From assembly GCA_029061155.1 (NCBI GenBank), contig JAIDSQ010000085.1, forward strand, positions 1 to 41,212: 41,212 nucleotides of DNA, in the 5' to 3' direction. Position 1 is the stretch's first letter. Each line of letters begins with the position of its first letter. The notes beneath the pieces are model-generated. The model ran no database searches. It was not told the origin of the DNA and saw nothing but the letters and a program-made list of their open reading frames with translations. Below, in pieces: positions 34,301 to 40,913 of the stretch. The stretch is from Clostridia bacterium. Its GTDB lineage: Bacteria > Bacillota > Clostridia > Christensenellales > Borkfalkiaceae. A program made the translations under genes and the position numbers.

Positions 34301-35198
34301 AAATGTGTATTCGTATTCGTGCATCGGCAATGATGTTGTTCCCGTTACCGAAAACAAGCTTATTTCCATAACTCATGAACCTTGGGACGAAACAAGGTTA
34401 GCCGATTTCCTGTTCGACGGAAAATCCGACACTTATTATCATAGTAAAAAAGGTGTTGCTATAACCTCAGATAAGCCGTTCGAGCTTGTAGTTGACCTCG
34501 GTTCTCTGCGTAAAGTAAATACTGTTACTTTCAACGGATACACCGGTAAAACAAACAATAACGGTATGGTTAAAACGTTTAAACTGTACGGAAGTAAAGA
34601 TAAAGTAACTTATTCACAGTTAACCGAAAAGACAGATAATCCTACAGGTTCTAAGGTTGAAGTAAGTTTTGACGAGGCTGAAATAAGATACTATAAGCTT
34701 GTCGTTACAGATACTTACAGCGGCAATCATTACTTCGCAATGAACAGCATTGTATTCTCGAGAAAGGCTGCTTTTGAAAACGGAAAAATGGTGTCGCCCC
34801 ACGATTTATCCGTGAAGTATACGGGCAGTGAATGGGCGACCAAAAACGTTCTTTGCGATTACGGTATCATTTATACCGCGGGCGCAGGCGCCTCTGTAGA
34901 ATACACTTTCACCGGTTCAAGGGTTGCTTACTTTGCGGATAAATCCGACGAATACGGCACGGTTGATATCTATATAGACGGAAAACTTGTCGCTTCCGAC
35001 GTCAGCCTTTCCGCAGGTAATAGCAACGCTCAGATTACCGAAACGCTTTACAATCCGTTCGGTGAATCGAATGCTACAAAAGCGGGTTCGCTTGCCTATA
35101 TATATGCCGAAGAGGCGCTTTCAAGCGGTGAACACGTATTGAAAATTGTCGGCAAGAGCGGAACTTTCAACGTTGATGCGTTCGCTTACTGGGGCTAA
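31365..35198 (+). CDS. M60-like (enhancin/mucinase-type) metallopeptidase lipoprotein with discoidin-like (F5/8 type C) domain
   Basis: Lipoprotein signal (LAALITFGVVGCKKDD). HEXXH motif in GTMHEYNHCWQGYG followed by GEVGNNAVTLLSYSLYTRIS, characteristic of M60-like peptidases. C-terminal ITHEPWDETRLADFLFDGKSDTYYHS...FELVVDLGSLRKVNTVTFNGYTG discoidin-like domain. RBS AAGGATG. Confidence 0.85.
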   Translation: MKRKKNLLAVASCALAALITFGVVGCKKDDNTYNPTGPTSPTESTETVSVKNGNATEITGGYEKGTARSTQTAEYLGAVDHIVKPVEGVYDEHETYGVRVYPTYGKVLKGYTAEERNGLMKESHALAPSPTWKSLGIYNAIDSEGYLLKNGQRIPYNANDGSDDDEEDETGEIISGGLEEESGETQEEGSTTVNKQYNQQYRMLYKHTAALTHFGGGLSDDEPRIVKKITALTHAKLESTTITGLYAPAGEVVKFEMSLSDYKSAGGLRVLIGQNYNLSQHVSMEVSGNGIKGTGLNRMPDILSIFQYNDKTGAVYKDGDTVTFYVGSFFGGPIYFRPISNSVERKITVTISGAVKYQHFILGSTTPEEYEFNKNTTAPYFDLEVFDSVRFTTHKFAASGGLALKDFTYENCTDAAVLWDKIAEVSTRVRWNGLSGASAPVYVIGDCYIAAGAAFANPGRNGVVCPPSWLAEALNYNRMVNSGSWGTMHEYNHCWQGYGLKNSGEVGNNAVTLLSYSLYTRISQSRTAAPGWNNGAWNRFTDPSKSLGELLSLGANGSIREDLSVYATLIHNIGQDAFIGAAKGGKDSGANVYFNNLVNSTHLDMTYYFNDVLHLGVGSARGISQETADAVKAKNYPMFVPVASVYQVGRSIIKDGTKQYITTAQPFTYGSGAFTMDFNNKNNFKAGTFASKALVIPDGFTAKVVSVTQPKSGKVELLENNQVKYTPQNSEDGLYSGNFRVTLSITKDDGAFKVDNVDLVINLKQQTNTALDRTTYVYSDESIVPSTDAVYNASTKAFDFGSYSTTETKKNVCTQETNTQIWQAGWNYDDATYNKDSKNYRVMPVNKTLQTMEGVMYLSKAGDYRFTLKGRGKATLYLSYDNGATWENALTINRPSGNAYIDSEYSAHTFTTDRNYVYFKVVLLVTKENDFFGVGIASKQADGTFSAFANAKDAITNPGVHKAITEESGKKFQTEYRYQNVYSYSCIGNDVVPVTENKLISITHEPWDETRLADFLFDGKSDTYYHSKKGVAITSDKPFELVVDLGSLRKVNTVTFNGYTGKTNNNGMVKTFKLYGSKDKVTYSQLTEKTDNPTGSKVEVSFDEAEIRYYKLVVTDTYSGNHYFAMNSIVFSRKAAFENGKMVSPHDLSVKYTGSEWATKNVLCDYGIIYTAGAGASVEYTFTGSRVAYFADKSDEYGTVDIYIDGKLVASDVSLSAGNSNAQITETLYNPFGESNATKAGSLAYIYAEEALSSGEHVLKIVGKSGTFNVDAFAYWG

Positions 35199-35218
35199 GA
35201 TATAACACAAATAAAAAG

Positions 35219-35247
35219 CGGGGCTTTTAATTAAGTCCCGTTTTTTT
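35219..35247 (+). terminator. Rho-independent terminator
   Basis: CGGGGCTT-ttaatt-AAGTCCCG with poly-T (TTTTTTT). Confidence 0.85.
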
Positions 35248-35327
35248 ATGAAAAAGCATAACGAAAAATTTTATTCGGAAATTTTGTGCGGGCGGCAGCA
35301 TAAAATATAAAAAGGAGATTTTATATT

Positions 35328-35564
35328 ATGCTTGATAAGAATACACCCCCTGCAGCGGAACCCGCGGCAAAACAACCCACAGCAGAAGAAATATGCGGCT
35401 CGACGAACATTCTTGATACCGTACATTTAAAGAATCTCGTGGAAGATCTTGCAAGACTTTACGGCACGTCCGTATCAACCAAGGTTGCCAAAGACAGTAA
35501 GATAGCGGCAGAAAAGAGACTTATCGAAGCTATTCGCGCCAATCTCGACCGCTACCAAGGTTAA
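35328..35564 (+). CDS. Small (78 aa) hypothetical protein
   Basis: Strong AAAGGAG RBS, bracketed by two terminators; translation MLDKNTPPAAEPAAKQPTAEEICGSTNILDTVHLKNLVEDLARLYG... Confidence 0.65.
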   Translation: MLDKNTPPAAEPAAKQPTAEEICGSTNILDTVHLKNLVEDLARLYGTSVSTKVAKDSKIAAEKRLIEAIRANLDRYQG

Positions 35565-35580
35565 GTAAAACAAAATTAAA

Positions 35581-35616
35581 TCGGGTTCGGGAAATTTCCC
35601 GAACCCGATTTTTATT
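35581..35616. terminator. Bidirectional rho-independent terminator
   Basis: TCGGGTTCGGG-aaattt-CCCGAACCCGA with TTTTTATTTT; A-rich on the opposite side. Confidence 0.8.
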
Positions 35617-35626
35617 TTAATTATTC

Positions 35627-35701
35627 TTATTTTGTCATAGCTTCCTGAACTGCAACCGCAACTGCAACGGTTGCGCCAACCATCGGGTTGTTGCCCTGCA
35701 A
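35627..35701 (-). pseudogene. 3'-terminal fragment of a GGGtGRT-family-like gene (...QGNNPMVGATVAVAVAVQEAMTK*)
   Basis: Reverse-strand translation QGNNPMVGATVAVAVAVQEAMTK-stop; recognised from memory as resembling the C-terminus of GGGtGRT proteins. Homology is lost at about 35700, where the sequence becomes AT-rich. Confidence 0.55.
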
Positions 35702-35963
35702 AAATAGCTGTTATCATTTGTTTTAAAATGTTTTAAAAAAGCCCAATTTATCTTACAGAAAGGCAGTTTTCTGTAAACATACAAGCCCAATTTGTACCAA
35801 TTCGTATTTATCCGTTTTTATCTATATATTACTGAAATGTGGACACAGCGTGGACACGGAAGCATTTTCTGCCCTATGGTACCCATCACATAAAAAACAA
35901 CCCTATGGTTGAAGAAAATAAATTTATTACGACAAAACAAATTAGTTTATAATAAGAATTTCG

Positions 35964-36848
35964 TTATAGTTTATTTCTGTAATTAAATTTTTTAAGAACC
36001 TGCTTTTTTCTAGCTGTTGTGACTTCGGTATAAATTTGGGTAGTGGCAACGCTTGCGTGACCTAAAATTTCCTGAACAGAGCGCAAATCGGCGCCGTTCG
36101 CAAGCAGGTTGGTAGCAAAAGTATGGCGCAGATAGTGCGGAGTGGATTTTGTATTTATCTGCGCTTTTTTTACATATTTTTTATAAATATCCTCAATCCC
36201 GTGAATTGTAATGGGTTGTCCGTATCTGTTGACAAAAAGATAATTGCAATCCGCCTTTTTGCGCTCTTTCAAAAGGGTTTTAAGCCTGTCCCATGTGGTA
36301 GGGGAAGATATGTAAATAAGACGTTGTTTTCTGCCTTTACCGTGAATTAACAGCGTCCGCTCACTTGAAATTATGTCGTCGATAGTAATGGAAGCGGCTT
36401 CGCCTATTCTTATTCCCGTGCTTATCAGTAAATCCATTAAAGCTGCGTCACGGATAAATTCTTTCTGCGCAAAGGAAGAAAGAGAAGAGGCATCAGTGTC
36501 AAAGCATTTAAGTATTTTGCTTATTTCCATTACCGTCAAAGTTTTCGGAAGTTTTCTTTCCTGCTTAAATCTGAATTTAAGTTTTTTAAAAGGTGAAGTT
36601 TCAATTATTTCTGTGTCAATCAAATAATTATAAAAATTTTTAAGAGTTATAATCTTTCTTCTTATAGAGGTATCTTTAAGTTTTAATTCAATGTTTAAAT
36701 GTGAAATAAAAGCGCAGATATCTGGTTGAAGAATATTGTTTTCAAAATTGAAAAACTGATTCAGGTCGCTTGTATAGGCTGCTAAAGTTTTTTGTGATAA
36801 GTTTTTAGTTGCTTGCAGATAGTTTATAAAATGAGATAAATAGTTCAT
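35964..36848 (-). CDS. Tyrosine recombinase/integrase (XerC/D-like)
   Basis: SAM-like N-terminal domain, then the catalytic set: STGIRIGEA (R), HGKGRKQR (K), HYLRHTFATNLL (HxxR), LGHASVATTQIYTEV (H...Y). Confidence 0.93.
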   Translation of the reverse strand: MNYLSHFINYLQATKNLSQKTLAAYTSDLNQFFNFENNILQPDICAFISHLNIELKLKDTSIRRKIITLKNFYNYLIDTEIIETSPFKKLKFRFKQERKLPKTLTVMEISKILKCFDTDASSLSSFAQKEFIRDAALMDLLISTGIRIGEAASITIDDIISSERTLLIHGKGRKQRLIYISSPTTWDRLKTLLKERKKADCNYLFVNRYGQPITIHGIEDIYKKYVKKAQINTKSTPHYLRHTFATNLLANGADLRSVQEILGHASVATTQIYTEVTTARKKQVLKKFNYRNKL

Positions 36849-36910
36849 AAATACTCCGATAAATTTTCAGTAATAAAAATTATATCAGAATTTAAAAATA
36901 TTTTTGCTAA

Positions 36911-36942
36911 TTTTGTCACATTTTGCAGATTTAGCTTGTCTT
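36911..36942 (+). promoter_or_regulatory. Putative promoter/operator motif TTTTGTCACA-N15-TTGTCTT upstream of the invertible cassette
   Basis: Same motif with identical spacing recurs at 40768-40799 upstream of the partial Abi-like ORF. TTGTCT could serve as -35 with a downstream TATATA-like -10 at about 36960. Confidence 0.5.
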
Positions 36943-36995
36943 AAATATATAAGTATATTTATATAACAAAGAAAATAGCTTTAAATTTTATATAA

Positions 36996-37030
36996 AATAA
37001 CTAAGAATTATACGAGGGAAATTTGTGAAA
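36996..37030 (+). repeat. Left arm of perfect 35-bp inverted repeat (contains RBS, GTG start, second codon)
   Basis: AATAACTAAGAATTATACGAGGGAAATTTGTGAAA; exact reverse complement at 40346-40380. Confidence 0.97.
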
Positions 37031-39325
37031 GCTCTCAATGAAGCGGTAAGCGATAAAATAATGGAATGTCTTAATAATTGTCGCACTGTAAATATAAGAA
37101 TTCCTGCAAACGAATCGTTTGCAGGTTATCCTTTTTTACCTAAATACAAGCTTTACTGTTATAATGAAAAGCAAAAGAAATTGTATGCGACTTCTCCTAA
37201 AATCGCCCCTATATTAAAAATACTGGCTTGGCTTATTACTGTTGTAATGTTCATCATCGACTGTATTGTTCTTTTACCTATTTCTTTAAACACGGTGGCT
37301 TCTCTTTCTTTTGAATTAATAGAAAACGGTTTGTCTTTTTTTAATAAGGACAAGACTTACGATATTGAATTTCTTGATGCCTTATCAAAATATTTCAGAT
37401 TTAAAAGAAAACCTTATAAGAAATTCAAAAAATTAAAAAAAGTATTTTATATATACTTTGAAAACGAGCCTTTAAAAGAAACTTACAATTCAATACTTTT
37501 ACTTTGTGAATTAATTAATACCAAAAGAATTGCCGATTCTGCCGTAGTAATCGTATCTAAGACAACTTTAAATGAGCCGTCCCAATGCATTTTACGATTA
37601 GAAAATAATGAAGAAGATAATAGTTTTATTTATGACTTTAACTCCGATATTCTTGGATATATCCGTAACGAACAATACGAAAATGCTACCGATGCAATTC
37701 GCAAAATGCTTAACGATAAAGGAATAAATAATTTAGTTGAATTTGAGTTTGTAATGCAGTGTCTTGCCTTTTGTTATAAAAACCTTGGCGTAAACGAATT
37801 TAAAAGACAATTCTCTGATTTCAATATCGCGGTTGATTATCATATCAATGCTGCCAAACGAAATAAGTTTGTTAAGTCAAGCGGGCTTGATGCAAACTTC
37901 TTAAACTTTTGCTATAATTGTCTGTTGACATACTACCATAACAGATCGGCTATTAGCAATGATAATTTTGACACTGTTTTTATAAATATAGTTAAAAAAA
38001 TAAAAGATGCACTCATTTCAAAAAACGAATATTTTTCGGCTGCGCGGCTTTTTGCCAAATTCGCATCTGCGGAAGATGCGGCAGATAACTATATTATTGC
38101 TTTTTTACATAATGAATTTATTAAAAGTACAGTTAACGATGAGTGCTACAATATTATTAATTCTTATGTTTCGACGTCACCCCGCGCAAAATTGTTTATC
38201 AATCTTTATAAACTCAATGAAGAAGAAGTGCCTGATGCCAATAAGGTCGAAGCTATTGTAAACCATATATGCGAAAATAAAGAATTAATTCCTGTCCTTC
38301 GTCTCTGCTTTTACTATTATGCTGTTAATTCAATATATAAAAGCGACAGATGTTCTGATAAATTTCTTAAAGCTTATAGAACAGCTTACGACGAAATCGA
38401 TTCCAGTGAATCGCTCAAATGTATTTTTGGTGCGCAGTTTCTACTTCTTTATACAACTGTTGAAGACGAAACACTGCACTCTAAATATGCTAAAACTGTA
38501 TCTCAAATGCTCAATTTTGTGCTCGAAAAAAGTGAGTTTTTGTCTGACAAAAAAACTTATCTAAAGATATGCCGTTCTTTGAACGGCCTTCGCTTAGACT
38601 GCTTCAGCGATAATCTGAATAAGATGACTGCAATGGAAAATGAGGCAAAGCGCTACGTTAAAGAGCAAATTTACTATTATATTAATTTAGGTGCTACATA
38701 CGCATTCAGAAGTAATTCAGCATCGGACGATTATAAATCGGCAATTTCCTCCTACAACAAAATAAAACGCTTAGTAAATAAAAATGTTCCATTATGTGTT
38801 AAAGCGTCATATTTTAACAATTTGACCGTTTTCGAATATTTAAACGCCCCTTCAAAAGAAACGGCGAAAAAAGCATATATAAAACTTAATAATTATGTAA
38901 CGGCACAATATGGCAGCAGTGTTATTACGGAAGAGCGTCGTCATTTAGCTATTAATATTTTAATATTCGCCATTTTAGGTGATTCACCTGAACAGACCAT
39001 TACAAATCTTTTCGACAATACGGCAACAATTATAGAAAGCGACAATTACTTCAAATTTTACTTTCATCAAGTAAAATATTTATATGCTGCATTACACGGC
39101 AAGTCTATACAAATTGATAAAACTCAAGACAGCGTGTTTTTTACAAATAAAAAATCATTCTTTGAACAAAAATATGAGGTTATGAATAACGTCGCATTAA
39201 ATGGAGGCGCCACTTTATCAGAGTTAAATTGCATACTGAAAGAAAAACTTAGCTTGTTTAAAAAAGACTATGAATATTTTAAACGTCCAGATTTATTTAG
39301 TCTTGTCGAAAGATGGTATGAGTAA
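37025..39325 (+). CDS. Membrane protein with large helical (TPR-like) region; expression-competent ORF in this orientation
   Basis: GTG start inside the left inverted repeat with GAGGG RBS. Hydrophobic segment ILKILAWLITVVMFIIDCIVLLPISL, then a long Tyr/Leu-rich all-helical region. No recognised family. Confidence 0.85.
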   Translation: MKALNEAVSDKIMECLNNCRTVNIRIPANESFAGYPFLPKYKLYCYNEKQKKLYATSPKIAPILKILAWLITVVMFIIDCIVLLPISLNTVASLSFELIENGLSFFNKDKTYDIEFLDALSKYFRFKRKPYKKFKKLKKVFYIYFENEPLKETYNSILLLCELINTKRIADSAVVIVSKTTLNEPSQCILRLENNEEDNSFIYDFNSDILGYIRNEQYENATDAIRKMLNDKGINNLVEFEFVMQCLAFCYKNLGVNEFKRQFSDFNIAVDYHINAAKRNKFVKSSGLDANFLNFCYNCLLTYYHNRSAISNDNFDTVFINIVKKIKDALISKNEYFSAARLFAKFASAEDAADNYIIAFLHNEFIKSTVNDECYNIINSYVSTSPRAKLFINLYKLNEEEVPDANKVEAIVNHICENKELIPVLRLCFYYYAVNSIYKSDRCSDKFLKAYRTAYDEIDSSESLKCIFGAQFLLLYTTVEDETLHSKYAKTVSQMLNFVLEKSEFLSDKKTYLKICRSLNGLRLDCFSDNLNKMTAMENEAKRYVKEQIYYYINLGATYAFRSNSASDDYKSAISSYNKIKRLVNKNVPLCVKASYFNNLTVFEYLNAPSKETAKKAYIKLNNYVTAQYGSSVITEERRHLAINILIFAILGDSPEQTITNLFDNTATIIESDNYFKFYFHQVKYLYAALHGKSIQIDKTQDSVFFTNKKSFFEQKYEVMNNVALNGGATLSELNCILKEKLSLFKKDYEYFKRPDLFSLVERWYE

Positions 39326-40351
39326 CTTGTTTAACAGTAAAATTAAATAAATCGTACGGTCATCGTTATTAATAAATTTAATAGAAAGATTTGCCGAGCT
39401 ACATTTTGAAATGGTAGGATTAGGAGTAATATCAAAAAGGTAAGCTTTATCTCCGCTTACAATAAAATCAAAGCGACCAACAGAATCAAATCTTAGGATT
39501 GAATAAGCCTTTTTTGCTTGTTCTATGATTAAATTTGAAAGATTATTGTTATATATTTCAAAATCATAATTATCGTTTGCCACTGTTACGTAATCCAAAT
39601 AATCATTATCCTTTAATATTTTAACCGGCGGCGCAGCAAAAATATTACCATTCCATGGAAGAATCGTACATTCAACTTCTGTCCCTTCAATAAATTCTTC
39701 CAATATAACGGTCTTATATTCACTTATTGCGCTTCTAACTAAGGAAACAATATTTTTGAATTGTTGCGAGCTGTCGAATTTCTTTATTCCAATACTTGCG
39801 GATTCACTATTAGGTTTGAGTAAAATTTTATTATATTTACTAATAAAATTTTTAATAAGCGCCTCATTCACATCAGTAAGAAATAAACGTTGAGGCATTC
39901 TTATATTGGATTGTAGCAAATCATGCATCAATCTTTTGTTACCCCCTAAAAAGGAAGACGACGAATTAGAAGATATATTTATAAAACCATAATATTCGCA
40001 CAAAAGAGGAATTAAACAACGACGTCCAGCACCACTAAGATTTTGCGCCATTGAATAAACATAAACATTGTGATATTGTTTTTTTAGTTCTGGAGCTAGC
40101 GAAATAAACTCATCCTCACTGTCAAAAGAATATAAGCGCAAGTTATTTATTGCATGAAACGCATCTTCAATAAGTGCAATTTCATCTTCATATACACATT
40201 CGGAAATATGTAAATCGTCGTTAGATGTCTTCGCAATAGAATTGTATACAAAAACAATACAACTATCATCAAAATTTAAATTATTACTTTTTAAATACTC
40301 AAGTTTTGCAGTATATTCATCTTTTATTTGTTTTTCATCGGTGATTTTCAC
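39293..40351 (-). CDS. ATP-grasp protein, D-Ala-D-Ala ligase-like; second ORF of the invertible cassette
   Basis: GTG start inside the right inverted repeat. KILLKPNSESASIGIKKF, VILEEFIEGTEVECTILPWNG, SVGRFDFIVSGDKAYLFDITPNPTIS match the ATP-grasp layout of the Ddl family. Overlaps the 3' end of 37025-39325 by 33 bp, tail to tail. Confidence 0.85.
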   Translation of the reverse strand: MKITDEKQIKDEYTAKLEYLKSNNLNFDDSCIVFVYNSIAKTSNDDLHISECVYEDEIALIEDAFHAINNLRLYSFDSEDEFISLAPELKKQYHNVYVYSMAQNLSGAGRRCLIPLLCEYYGFINISSNSSSSFLGGNKRLMHDLLQSNIRMPQRLFLTDVNEALIKNFISKYNKILLKPNSESASIGIKKFDSSQQFKNIVSLVRSAISEYKTVILEEFIEGTEVECTILPWNGNIFAAPPVKILKDNDYLDYVTVANDNYDFEIYNNNLSNLIIEQAKKAYSILRFDSVGRFDFIVSGDKAYLFDITPNPTISKCSSANLSIKFINNDDRTIYLILLLNKLLIPSFDKTK

Positions 40352-40380
40352 AAATTTCCCTCGTATAATTCTTAGTTATT
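40346..40380 (-). repeat. Right arm of perfect 35-bp inverted repeat (contains RBS, GTG start, second codon on minus strand)
   Basis: TTTCACAAATTTCCCTCGTATAATTCTTAGTTATT, reverse complement of 36996-37030. Confidence 0.97.
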
Positions 40381-40400
40381 GAAGGAAAAAAGAAATTAAT

Positions 40401-40441
40401 AAAACGATGTCAAATTAATAATTACGCTTTGACATCGTTTT
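40401..40441. terminator. Bidirectional terminator-like hairpin just outside the right inverted repeat
   Basis: AAAACGATGTCAAA-ttaataattacgc-TTTGACATCGTTTT. Confidence 0.65.
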
Positions 40442-40443
40442 AC

Positions 40444-40487
40444 AAGCAAATTAGGCGGCATCTTATAAATTGCCACCTAATCTGCTT
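40444..40487. other. Imperfect long hairpin
   Basis: AAGCAAATTAGGCGGCA-tcttataaat-TGCCACCTAATCTGCTT (two mismatches). Confidence 0.6.
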
Positions 40488-40767
40488 TTCATGCGAAATC
40501 TAATACAGAATCTGTTTGATGAAAAACAAACGCATAGTGGTGTTTCAGCCGGAAGTCGAGCCCAAAATTGAGCCTTATGAGTTCTCAATAATTATAAAAA
40601 TATTATTTTAATTGTTTCACATATTTCAAGTTATTGAATTATTTAATATTTAGCGTTCTGTGCATTATTTTTTCTATTTGACTACCATAAAGTAACTTTC
40701 GTAACGAGTTTATACCAAATATTTAAAGTATTTTAAGTTCATAATTTGAAACTAATTCTTTGTAGTA

Positions 40768-40799
40768 TTTTGTCACAAATTTTTTATTTATATTGTCTT
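40768..40799 (+). promoter_or_regulatory. Second copy of the TTTTGTCACA-N15-TTGTCTT motif
   Basis: Identical blocks and spacing to 36911-36942; upstream of the ORF at 40914. Confidence 0.5.
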
Positions 40800-40845
40800 T
40801 ATAATATATTTGTCTTATTTTATTGCATGTGTGATAAATGAAAAG

Positions 40846-40875
40846 CAGCCAACAAAAGAACAAAAAGTTGGCTGT
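40846..40875 (+). other. Leader hairpin upstream of the partial Abi-like ORF
   Basis: CAGCCAAC-aaaagaacaaaaa-GTTGGCTG. It lies inside a possible short ORF starting ATG 40838 (MKSSQQKNKKLAVHTG...). Confidence 0.4.
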
Positions 40876-40913
40876 GCATACAGGGGTAGAAAAATTTACT
40901 TATGAGGTAAAAA

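Noticed and set aside
35475-35717. 80-aa minus-strand ORF (MITAIFAGQQPDGWRNRCSCGCSSGSYDK...)
   Set aside because: It runs through the terminator hairpin and is out of frame with the recognisable QGNNPMVGATVAVAVAVQEAMTK gene fragment.
36123-36627. Plus-strand ORFs 36123-36350 and 36373-36627
   Set aside because: Antisense to the recombinase catalytic domain, which has an intact catalytic residue set.
37025-40351. Toxin-antitoxin pair interpretation of the two convergent genes
   Set aside because: The genes are large, convergent, unrelated to known TA families, and share an inverted start region, which fits an inversion switch better.
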